Program-made: the position numbers and the translations under genes
Shown: piece by piece, positions 46,203-62,751 of the stretch
Layout of the letters: the number at the start of each line of letters is the position of its first letter
Position numbering within the stretch: position 1 is the first letter of the stretch
Notes under the pieces: model-generated
Told to the model about the DNA's origin: nothing
What the model saw: the letters and a program-made list of their open reading frames with translations, nothing else
Databases searched by the model: none
Assembly: GCA_015179025.1 (NCBI GenBank)
Contig: WHUX01000052.1
Coordinates: 266,374-330,373 of the forward strand
DNA: 64,000 nt
Direction of reading: 5' to 3'
Origin: Terfezia claveryi
Lineage: Eukaryota; Ascomycota; Pezizomycetes; Pezizales; Pezizaceae

Positions 46203-48719
46203 CTAAATCTCCCTCTCCACATAACTCTGAATCAAGCCTTCACATGTTGCATCATACTGCTTCAACTCCACCCCTCCATCCTCCTTCAAGAACGTATTTG
46301 CTTCCACAAACTGTTTCCTAGGCTGTTTCTTCCTCAAAACAATATCTCTATATGCCGCCATTTCCTCCCCCACCGCAGTCATCTCAGCGTACAACTTTGT
46401 TCCTGCGTCGACATCTGCAATGGACTTGTAGATGCTCAGCTTCTGTAGGTATAGTCCAACTGCAGGTTTCCCATAAGACTCAATCTTGTTCCGGTCAAGA
46501 TCAATGGCGAGATCATCATGGTCGGGTTTGGTGGATGTCAGCTTGACAAACCCGTCACCAACTTCTAGGAAGCATTTCAAGATCGAGAAACGAGCTTGCA
46601 TATGTGCTTGACCCCATTTCTGTGGTTTAGGAGGTTAGGCTGGTTGGTATGGTTGGAAAGTAGATCGATGAACATGCCTTTGATTTAGGATCCCATTGTT
46701 CAAGCGCAAGGAGACCCGCTCTCGCCATAGACAGGTATTCGATATATAAGACTGGGGTAACGTCAGAGCTGTCTCACAAGAGAATATAAAGCATACGCAC
46801 CATCTTCCCCTTTGATATGACTGTGTTCCCCGAACCCAAAGATCTCAAGAATATCTGCGTCTCCTCCAAGGTACATTGCGACACATTCCGCTCTGCCTAG
46901 AGCAAAATTAGTAACCTTAAATTAAATACGAGGACAGATGCCTACACTCTTCATAGCTTGCGGCCACGCCACCAAACACACTACCCCAAGTCTGACCTGG
47001 CTTGTACCATGTGGTGACCTTCTCCTTTGTCAATGGATTTATTGGTGGGTTGCTGATATCGAAATTGTAATTCCCAGGGGTGAGCTCGCTTAAAAGTTTT
47101 CCAGTACCATGTCCGAGAAGCTCATGTAGTCCTACTTGAACCTCAAAGGCTGGGCCTCGAAGTTTTTCATAAAGTGCGAGATCCTTTTCTTGAATGAACG
47201 TAATCTTCTCGTTTGGAGCTTTAGCTGAGAGAACATTTCCGAGGGAAACGTTCTTGAATCCAATCGTTTGCCGTATGTCATCGTACTAGAACCAGCCAAT
47301 AAGTATCAAAAAAAAAAATTCTAAATATTTTGCTGGAACTTACGTTAGGAATATTTATACCCGCGGGAATCCCACTGCCAGCAAAAGTCAAAACTATGGT
47401 ATTTTTAGCACTCAATAACTCAAAGCAGGTTATTTCATTTACCTTCAAGACTTGTAAAATCAGGCTTCAGGAATTTATCTTTCTCGAAATCGTTGCCCCA
47501 TGGAAGCCTTGGGATAAACACTTCTGCCTTCTTGACCAACTCCCCAAATGCCTTTGTTCTCTCTTCATTCACCATTGCCACAAAACCTTCCCATTCACCT
47601 CTTACCCCAGCAGGATCTCTGTAAGTCTCGATAAAACCCAAGTTAACCTCAACCTTTGGGCCAATATCTTTGACCCAGTATTTTTGGCTTTCTTTATGGG
47701 CTTCCAAACTGCCCACACAGAAGGAGCGCCTGTATTCCTCAAGCATGTTACGTTGGGTATCATTTGCTGCGTATTCCACTGCCCTGTCTAGATTATCGGA
47801 TATAGCTCTCATTTCCTTGCTATAATCACCATATACAATCTTCAGTTTTCTTCCTTCAAGGGTCTTGCCCTCGGGCAAAGTATATTCCGTAATTTCGTCC
47901 GCAGACTGTGGACATGTTGAGGCAGAAGCCTTCAAAAGTTGGTACTCGATAGTCACATTATTGTCAATCTTCTTCAGACGGGTATTTTCTGGAAGCAGGT
48001 TCTTCTCTATCATAAAGGCCTGTATAGCCTCAATTTCTGGTTTGGTAATACTGGGAGAATCTGGATAGTAGGTGCTCATGTGACCTGCATCCGGAAAGCC
48101 GAGTAAGTTTTGTTCATCTGGGACTATAGAGTACAGTGGCTCTTCAATAGCATTATAAAGAGCCTTTGTCTCTTCTGTGTATGACGCAAGCGTTTCCAAA
48201 TCTTCCTTCGAGATTCTAGGTATAAATTTCAAATCCCCAAAGCTCTGTTCGTCTCAGAGTAAGCCTTAACCCTTACTACCCTATCCTACATTTACAGCCT
48301 CATGGGCAAATATCACTTACCTTATAGTTTCCCGAATTTCCCAAGAGACAAGCGGCATACTCCAGCCATAGCTGCACTGCTTCTTCACTAACTCCCGTCT
48401 CCGCACCAAGCTTCTTCCAGTCTCCACCTACTGCCTTGTATTGACTCATAATAAGATCAAATATAGTCTCACTCTCTGGAGAGATTTGTCTCATTGTTAC
48501 TCGGGTGCCAAAGAATGCGGCTTTGGAAATGTAATGAGCGTATAGCTTCTCTTTGGGCTTCAGATTGGAGAAATGAGGCTCGATCTCAAGGCGGCATATA
48601 GCAGGCGATGAGTCCGCAAGGTACTATAATACGCCACGTTAGTATACATAACTCTTATCCGGAAAAACATATGGAGAAAAGTGAAAAGAACTTGCATGCG
48701 CAGCTGCCTGGAGAGACAT
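46203..48719 (-). CDS. DPP3: DPP3: dipeptidyl peptidase III (M49 zinc metallopeptidase)
   Basis: Cytosolic zinc exopeptidase releasing dipeptides from short peptides. Eight exons close in phase to 701 residues: 48719-48696, 48623-48321, 48244-47443, 47393-47344, 47285-46946, 46896-46801, 46751-46678 and 46619-46203. The family catalytic motif HELLGHG is in GPAFEVQVGLHELLGHGTGK. The third zinc ligand lies in ASYEECRAECVAMYL, the second M49 motif EECRAE. Other blocks are HMSTYYPDSPSITKPEIEAI, ESQKYWVKDIGPKVEVNLGF, IETYRDPAGVRGEWEGFVAM and [20 protein letters not shown]. The start MSLQAAAH and the join KSK|KWGQAHMQARFSIL both need GC-AG introns (CAT|GCAAGT and AAG|GCATGT); GT donors do not keep the frame. 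Length matches the family (about 710). It converges on VPS8 and lies upstream of SUMO on the same strand. Confidence 0.95.
46620..46677 (-). other. GC-AG intron in DPP3 (last intron)
   Basis: TCAAAG|GCATGT..AACCACAG|AAATGG joins WDPKSK to KWGQAHM. The only nearby GT would create a stop. Confidence 0.75.
48624..48695 (-). other. GC-AG intron in DPP3 (first intron)
   Basis: GCGCAT|GCAAGT..TATTATAG|TACCTT joins MSLQAAAH to YLADSSPAICRLEIEPHF. A different start exon cannot be excluded. Confidence 0.55.
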
Positions 48720-49443
48720 AGTGGATACCAAAGTTTTCTTTTGGAGTCCTACTTCTCTCAGTTATGTCAAAATGTCAAGGATTTATTTTTAGCTGGAAGA
48801 GGTTTGGCAGGCATTGCCTTAGTAAGCTTTGGGAAGCTGCCCTCTATGTAATTTGTAGTACACCAAGCCGCTGAATAAGCAGGTTCCAAATGCAACACGA
48901 GCAATCCACCGACCAGACTACCGGTACCACCATGTGGTTCGGTCTGGGCACGAAAACAGTTAGAGCACCAACAAGAAACCGAGAAAAAAAGCCACCAGAT
49001 GAATTGAAGTAAACGTAGCTCAGTCGAAAGGAGTACTTGTATTCTGGATCTGCAGACTAAAATCTGTTGATCTAGAAAGCGATTGTACAACACAACAATT
49101 CAGATATAACCTCAACAAACCAGGCTACCTCAACACTTACAAATCATAATAGAAACTGGAACAATTGAGATTGTGAAAGATACATTGCTATATTTCCCAT
49201 TACCCCTCTGAAACTGCGCTAGCTACCAAATTATGCCCATCAGAAGTGCTAACCACCCAAAGTTCGAGCCTGGACGAGTGTCATATAGGAGGTATGAAGC
49301 ATCAATGCCGAAACTCGAGGTAATAGTGTTACGTGACTGACACGGTGTTGAGGGAGAGGCTTGTCGTATTATTTGGATAGCTGCAAAAAAAGCCAGATAA
49401 CAACAGTGCTGGTTAAAGAAGATGTGGATCGAGAGTTGAGATC
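48720..49443. other. Intergenic between DPP3 and SUMO genes; possible short-gene traces
   Basis: No confident gene. On the minus strand, an open stretch (about 48917-48819) reads a hydrophobic segment RVAFGTCLFSGLVYYKLHRG before a stop. It lacks a start and a convincing acceptor. A 108-codon open frame (49093-48767) lies in another frame. Either could be an exon of a small membrane protein, but I cannot assemble one. Confidence 0.3.
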
Positions 49444-49829
49444 TTAGGAACTGTAGCCACCGATTTGCTCCTGGTGAACCTCAAGAGTATCACCATCCTG
49501 CATCTCCAACTATAAAGGTTGGTATCATTAGTATATGTTGTGGCACAAGACAGGAAGAGAGTTTGCATGCAAGAGGTGCCAAACACAGATGAAAAGCTTA
49601 CATTTACAGGGCTGTCTGTACCCATCACTCTTGACCCATCATACAGAAATCGTACACTTGATTGCGTCTTGCCACTTCTTTCACAAAATGCATCCATCAA
49701 CTTCTTGAGTTGCGTAGTTCGCTTGATCTTGAAAAAGACCTCATTATTACCGTCTGTGACCTTAATGTTGAGATGTTCGGGCTGGTCTTCAGGTTTGGGT
49801 GGTTGTGAGCTAGATTCATTATCCGACAT
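49444..49829 (-). CDS. SMT3: SMT3: SUMO ubiquitin-like modifier
   Basis: Small ubiquitin-like protein conjugated to lysines of nuclear proteins. Exons 49829-49602 and 49509-49444 close in phase to 97 residues. A disordered N-terminal tail (MSDNESSSQPPKPEDQPEH) precedes the beta-grasp fold LNIKVTDGNNEVFFKIKRTT. Then QLKKLMDAFCERSGKTQSSV, RFLYDGSRV and, after the intron, LEMQDGDTLEVHQEQIGG follow. The mature end GG is followed by a three-residue tail (YSS) removed by Ulp-type proteases. The gene ends 724 bp upstream of DPP3 and is divergent from CMC4. Confidence 0.97.
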
Positions 49830-50342
49830 GTTGAGATTCGAAGGAGAGATCGAGCACAAAGTTGAGGTGGGTGTTGATACTATTGTAAGGAGGTGGGGAA
49901 GTTTGTACGTCTGGGTTGAGGTGAAGGAGAGGGAACGAAGGTGAAGTTTGCCTGGAGGCTAGCTTAACGTGACACCCAAACTTCACGCGAGGACCTCAAA
50001 GCTTGGCGTTTAGTCAACAGCTTAAGATGATCCGGTCCTTATGTAATAGCCATCGAAAGCGCGAGATTAACAAGATTATTCGAAAATGCAGCAAGTGACC
50101 TCAATCTGAATTCGAAGCCTATCGACCGCTCTAAAATAGACAGTATCACAACATTCCAGGTGCAGCTCGAACTGTAAGTTAGCGTACGATTTACTGATTT
50201 TTCAAAGCGAAGAAGTCCACAAAGGTTTTCCCAGTTCTCTCGAGCTCTAACCGCATACTTCCTTCTTTACATTAGCAAACGATTCAAAACTAGCAACTCG
50301 AAAAGACCAGCAGATATATACATCAAAATCCTATCATTCATA
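49830..50342. promoter_or_regulatory. Divergent intergenic region, SUMO and CMC4
   Basis: 513 bp between divergent start codons, the probable shared promoter. CTCCTTACAATAGT near 49880 lies in the SUMO leader. No gene seen. Confidence 0.4.
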
Positions 50343-50846
50343 ATGGTATGGCATTCCCAATCATATTCATGAAAGCATTGCAGTCACTTCCAATTACCCT
50401 GAACCAAAACCCTCGAATTTGTTTTCACTAAACTAAGTACTGGCCATATATGCATAGAGCCTAGAGGAAGCATTAAAGGCGGATCCTCCTTGTCTTCCTA
50501 GAGCAGTGAGTATGATCTGCCTGCTGTGTGAAACCTAAATGAATGCTGACGGGAATTATCATGAAAGTGCGCAATTCAGGGCAAGTAAATGCTTTCTGAT
50601 TCGCTTAAGTTAATGCGGTGTGCTGATATCGACAGCGTAGACTGTCTCTCAAAAAATCAATATAATGAAAGCAAATGCTCTCACCTTATAAACGCTCTAT
50701 ATGAATGCTGCGCGGAATTCTATAAGCGGAGAGGGAAAGATGCAAAGAGCGTTTGTTGCCCGTCCGAGTCACTCTTGCAACTGAAGATCTCTCAACGACG
50801 CAAAGAGGAGGGTGGGGCGATGCTGAAAGAAACAAAACAAAGATGA
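50343..50846 (+). CDS. CMC4: CMC4: twin CX9C mitochondrial intermembrane-space protein
   Basis: Small CHCH protein imported by the Mia40 pathway. Exons 50343-50345 (the ATG alone), 50458-50505, 50568-50580 (13 nt) and 50641-50846 close in phase to 89 residues. The protein reads MSLEEALKADPPCLPRA|CAIQ|DCLSKNQYNESKC, then SHLINALYECCAEFYKRRGK and DAKSVCCPSESLLQLKISQR. Cysteine spacing shows two CX9C motifs (CLPRACAIQDC and CSHLINALYEC) plus the family's trailing CC. The third intron (50581-50640) has a GC donor (AGG|GCAAGT). Every part is needed to build the first helix, so the fragmented structure is supported by homology to Cmc4/MTCP1-type proteins. It runs head to tail with PRP5. Confidence 0.85.
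50581..50640 (+). other. GC-AG intron in CMC4
   Basis: TTCAGG|GCAAGT..GACAGCGTAG|ACTGTCTC joins CAIQ to DCLSKN through a split Asp codon and restores the first CX9C motif. Confidence 0.75.
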
Positions 50847-51373
50847 GTTCGGCACGAATGATTAGCCTAGTAAATTCGGCGTCTTATGGGGCTGGCCATA
50901 TTGGTGGTGTGATATGAGTGTCAGAGGTTTCAACTAGTGCCCTACACCTCTATCTTCAACAGATATCCCTATGAAATTGAATATGTACGAAGAGGGTAGT
51001 CTGGTTAGCACAAGCCCCTCGGACGAAGAGGGTGAACGGATTGCTAATAAAATCGCTTTGGCATCAAAATTTCACACTTCCTTTCTACCTGTGCCCGCAT
51101 TACAGAAACCAAAACATTGGCTTGCAAGAGCAAGTTTCATGGGAAGTGTTTTCTCCTCTAAGGACACCGTGAGCACGCTGGAGCAGTCCGTAGACTTCTG
51201 AACAAACACTGAAGGAAATCGTTTGATCCGAGACTCTAATGGGTGCCTAGTTAAGACATGAAGAGGAAAGGAAAAAGAGCCGCAAAGCGGTGGACGAACT
51301 CTTTTGTAGCAAGAATCTTGGTCGGGCTTGGCAATCAGATGACTAAGCCAACTCTTAGCTATCTCACAAGTAA
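50847..51373. other. Intergenic or 5' part of PRP5
   Basis: Lies between the CMC4 stop and the first open stretch of PRP5. A 76-codon frame (50971-51201) has no recognisable motif. Part of the stretch is probably the PRP5 promoter, leader or a missing first exon; Met 51340 (MTKPTLSYLT) with a 38-nt intron is one way to start PRP5 but is unproven. Confidence 0.35.
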
Positions 51374-55268
<3,895 letters not shown>

Positions 55269-55549
55269 ATGTGGAGGACGGAACGTTTCGCTAGGAGAAC
55301 GTTGGATTATACTATAGATATCAAGAAGAATTGTCCTTAAAGATCTCTCAACTATATCTTATATGGCACTGTAAAAATGCTTGGATGATGAAAACCTCAT
55401 AGTTCTCTAGAGTACCTTCGTAAATATACATGTGGGACTGTAGTCCATAGGAGAAAATCACCAAAACGGCTCCAATGAAAGCAGCATCAGAATTCCAAAA
55501 GCTTTGCTCATTATACAAAAAGCATTTCACTTCCAACAGCTACCTTCTA

Positions 55550-56049
55550 TTAATTCCAAGCTATTGCTTCATTATTGTCTATTTTCTTCTGTTGGGAGAG
55601 TTCTTGAATCTGCTGGTTCCTCGTCTGGCGCTTTTGTACGTCCAGCTTCGAGCTCAGAGCGCCCTTGCCAGCTGCTTTAGCAGCTTGCTCACGAGCCTAA
55701 GTGAAATTACAATCCAGTTAGAAACTTGGAACAAGTTACCCAGATCACAGAAGTAGCCAGACTCTACAGAAATGTAACCTACCTCTGCTGCTCTTGCTGC
55801 AGCTTCCCGTGCATCTCTCACACTATCTTCTCCACCACTAGATACCGATTCCCCTACAGTTCTCCCGGGGCCTGTCACCTTCGGCTTCGAGCTCGACTTC
55901 TTGTGTGCTGTTGGAATGGGAGCGGTGGGATTTTGGTTTAGTGCGCCGCCATATGTACTAGAGGCACCCGTGGTCGTGGGGCCAGAGCCGAGCCGTCGGC
56001 CTGCAGAAGGTGTGTCGGGATCAGAAGCTTTACCACAGATGTTTCCCAT
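55550..56049 (-). CDS. Small N-myristoylation-type protein (MGNICGK...)
   Basis: Not assigned to a named family. Exons 56049-55783 and 55696-55550 close in phase to 137 residues. The N-terminus MGNICGKASDPDTPSAGRRL has Gly2, a hydroxylated or small residue context and Cys5, which fits co-translational N-myristoylation plus palmitoylation and membrane attachment. A Ser/Thr/Pro-rich linker is followed by a helical, alanine- and charge-rich C-terminus: SVRDAREAAARAAE|AREQAAKAAGKG, then QKRQTRNQQIQELSQQKK. Short fungal proteins with an MGN(I/L)CGK start are known to me as conserved but uncharacterised. It lies in a gap between PRP5 (convergent) and the zinc-finger regulator (divergent). Confidence 0.72.
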
Positions 56050-57144
56050 GGCGAGGACAGGATACTGGGGAAGGCTGTCTCTCTAGCCGAGCGTTATGTA
56101 AGGGATGCTTTGCACATATATATAGGGACCCGTGCCAAGAGTACCTTGTCCCTGGTTGTCATGAGGATCCTCGACGACGATGCACGCTGCCCGTTGACGT
56201 CCGGTGAGAAACAAATACAAAAGCTGTGATACTGCCACTGCGTTGAGGTTACAAACTCGTGGTACCTCTATCTACAATATATTATTGTATTGCCATGCAA
56301 TAACCAATCCATTCGCTTGCTCCTTACTCACCCGGTGGCACTACTGCTGCCCAAGTACCGTAACTACGCAACTAACCCCCCGGGTGTCAGTCAACCTAGC
56401 AAACTACAGCACATCCCACACAGGCCACACAGGCACAGATACTTGCAAATTTGCATCCCACAAAGCCCTTTAGAGCCCTCACTATATTGCAGCCCATCCC
56501 CCATACTATTGAGTATATATCAATCTGCGTATAGTTCCCTCGCTTACAAGCATCATACTGTAAGTAAGCCATCCCTTGTAAGTGCCAAAATCCTCCCTCG
56601 CTGGGCACTTCATACTCCCCTCAACCCCCACCCCCCCCCGGGTCCCCTTCCTCTACCAGCCTTACGGGGGGGGGAAACTATCTAAACAACCCACATTGTA
56701 TAGAAAATCACTGCACAATCGGTCGGAAATCACACTCCGAAGTTCTAGTCTTTGATGTATTGTTTGTTAAGGTAGTTACACCCAGGTCAGAGATTCGGAA
56801 GCAAGGCTTAAGTCGTCTGTTTGATTGTTGCCGCCGTATGGTCACAGATACATGCGCTGCTCCAGGACCATTTCACTCCACGCGACACTCTGCTGCAGTC
56901 AGGCACCTTCATTTCTTTTCCTTATACCCAAGATCTCTTGTATTCCTTTACTACACTCTGGAGGTGCCGCCACCTTACGCTGTGAATTCCCGTCGACAAA
57001 AGATTTACGTTAGTTAATTGGCCCTGTCATTCGTTCACCCTCGGGTTTCTTCAGCAAAGCTAGCAGTGAATCACCAAGAACCAAACGTTACCAGCGTGGG
57101 GAAAGGCTTTTAAGTTCAGTACCCTCTTGCAAGCTTGAGCAAGC
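56050..57144. promoter_or_regulatory. Divergent intergenic region before the Zap1-like gene
   Basis: 1.1 kb between the myristoylation-type gene and the zinc-finger regulator. C-rich segments (56620-56645, with GGGGGGGG at 56666-56675) are visible. I looked for a zinc-response element of ACCTTNAAGGT type and saw no clear copy. Short frames were not accepted as genes. Confidence 0.4.
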
Positions 57145-59684
<2,540 letters not shown>

Positions 59685-62600
59685 GGACCCGCGATGGATA
59701 TCATCAGGCCTTGTTGTTTTACCTGTGAACTCAAGCCTTACAAGGATATGGTGGTCATGGATAGGAAGTAAAGGAGTGAGTGGATACGAGGAGGAGGAGT
59801 GGACAACTGCCTAACAGGTAGACAGAAGAAGGAAAGGAAAGCAATGACAGAAGAGAGAGATGGCATTAAACATTGCTCCAGGATTGATGAGGCATTTTAA
59901 CGAGAATGCCTCAAAACAACATGACTGAAATCTAACGTTATAACCGTGCAGTTCAACCGATCGTACCACAAGATCGATGCACCTGTGAGTCTTACGCAAT
60001 AAACACTTAACCATCTCTGGGGTACACAGGGGCCAAGGTGGATTCGGGGCCCAGAGGTGCTCTTGGACAACGGGGAGTGGGTCAATTTCGCCAATAAATA
60101 CGTATCCGCTTTCGAGGGGTTCTTGGGGATTTTGCTGGTATTGCCTCTGTGGTTGTCGATAGTGCTTTCATTTACCATGGCATGGCGTTCACTGATTTTG
60201 CATATATCCTAGTGGCGTTTCGGGGAACCGGGAGGCAAGGCCTAATGCCTGCGTCAGATCACTTGGGGAGTCTATTGACTGTCATCTTTTTACCAGTCTT
60301 GCCGAGGTGGGATCTTCTTTAAACTTTTTCAATTTTGTAGCCTAGCTCAAACCAATCTGAGCTCCAACTGTAGCAGTATACTTTTTTTTTTTTCATTTAT
60401 TATTATACCCCTTGGCTGGGAAAAAATAAAGTACTTAATGCTCATGCAATGCCGCGGCCGGGACACCTTTTTGACCACATGACATACACGTATACAGAGT
60501 ACATATCTACACTCTATCTACCTACAAGGAATCGGAATAAGACTGCTTGCCTGCTTGCCTGCTTGATTGCTCTCTGGCACCAGCTACTTTGTAATAACGG
60601 CGACGGAATGCTCTGATTGATCGATTGAACATCACAGGCTAACTCTTCGTGAGATGAATGTGACGTGCCACGCGTGATCTCGGCTATAAGGATGCTCCCG
60701 GGCCCTCGCCCCTACGGACAAGTTAATTTCTATTCGTCCCCGCATTTCGATAGTACCGGATCTACGGGGACTTGCATACATTTAGCGATTTGTGCATATA
60801 AGTACCTATCTTTATCCAATACGTGCATTGATTTTGAGCAGGGACTACGTAGATTTCCTTTTCCATGGAAGAAAAAGAAAAGTCGAAGGAATCTGATGTG
60901 ATCATGACAACCGCAAGATGGATATAACACTTTTCCGTTTTACATCAATACCGCATTTAGTCATTCATTCACATGGCCGGTCATGGGATCAGCCGGATCG
61001 ATAGGAGGGGTGGTACAGGTGATTAAACTTCCTCTTTAGTTTTGACAGTTTGACCCCCATCCATTATCAACAAATGTAATCTGCGCTTTACCTTGTTCTC
61101 CGCTCCCGCGGAGACCCGGGGGATTTGGTGGGCATTGGTATGGTTATTGCCGGTCAGATCGCTAGTTGAGGATAATTTACCTACAAGGTTATGGCTGCAG
61201 TTGTGTTGTGTTGCTTTTTTGTAGGGTTCACGGTTTCAGGAAATTCAAGATTCGGGCTTTCCATCGCGGACGACTGACGACTGCTCAATAGTGCCAACCA
61301 GACTAGCTCAATAGAAAACGAGAGGCGAAGAACGGAGACCCCAATTTCCATCTTGTAGTTCTCGGCGCCACTCATAATTTACCGCAAAGGTTTATCATTA
61401 ATGAAGGAATTACATAAGTTTTCACTCCTCTTTTATATATATATATTTTATTCTCTGGAGATGTGATATTGACCCCCGTTCAAACTGCGATTACACATCC
61501 ATACATCGTCTGTACCGATACAAAGCTATAAAATTTTATTCTATAATGTTTGAGCCTCTTTACCTGCTTGAGTCACGTCACGTACTTTTCCATACTGTAC
61601 CTACACGAAGGGTCGACAAGAACAAAGAGTCCTTTTTACTTTTTTTCACTTCCTATTCTGTATATATGTTTTCTTCTTTCGCAATAAGTGCGTGGGGGGA
61701 GGGATCGGGGATTAAGGGATTATCTGCCAACCGCATACATATTCATGACCTGGCTACGTTGCACATAGGTGAAGTACAGTACATATAGAAGTTCAAATTT
61801 GGAAAGGGGGGAGGGCACTGTGAAGTGACGCCCTTGGCCAGTGATTGTGTCGCCGGATTGATGAATAACTGGATAGAGAGGCCACGATAGCGTGATCAAA
61901 GGTCATGGGTTGCAAATCACCTGCTTTTAACAACAAAAGCAAATACAAATACGTAGCACTACAGACAAAGAAGGCAGATTAGGCGACAAAACGACGGGAC
62001 TAAATAAGGCAATGGAGCTGCGATACAGAGGTAAAATAGACAAGACATGTAAAAGAGATATGAAACAGATAGTTCGACAAAATCTGCAATGTGTGATAGG
62101 TATTTTGTCCCAAAGACTACTGCAGTGTGTTATCCATTCGTTCGTTCAGTATCATGTCTGGTACTATTAATATCAACTTGATGGTGATCCGCAACAGATG
62201 TATCAAAGAGGTAATGAGCGGTACTCACGCTAATCTATACGCACCACAGAAGAGTTGGCAAGATAGATTGTGCATGAAGAGGCGAGAATGGAATGCTTAT
62301 TGTGAACGCAGATGGGTGCCAGGCAGGCTAGTGACTGCCATTATGTTTCAGTCACATTACATGGGCGGGTACTGTATAGTTGCTTAGCTGGCTCCTCCTC
62401 GGCCCTTCTCCCCCCTTCCATTATACATGTACAGACTACTTTAGACCATATGGTAGGTAAATGTGCATAGTGTGTAAGTTGCAGCAAGGAGGCAATAAAG
62501 CAGTACCTAAACGACAACGCAGAATGAAGAACAACGCATATGGTATCTGGGAAGTTTTTCCTATTTGTTTGGTGGTTTAACAGATGTAAACCCCAAATGC

Positions 62601-62751
62601 AAATCCGCAGTCTCATTAAACACTATAAACGACAAAGGCGGCGATACCCTTAGACAATCTGCCTCCTTTCCACTTCAACCGGTGTTGCGGGTCCCAACAA
62701 CATCTTCAAATTTGGGGGCTGCAATTGACCGACCGCATCCAGGCCGTCAAC
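59685..62751. other. 3-kb stretch without a recognisable gene
   Basis: Lies between the zinc-finger regulator and the VPS26 3' end. It contains GCCTGCTT repeats (60547-60572), T-rich runs, TATATATATA at 61435 and many short frames without motifs. No tRNA, 5S rRNA or transposase was recognised. It could include an unannotated non-coding transcript or a long 3' UTR; nothing in the sequence decides this. Confidence 0.4.
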
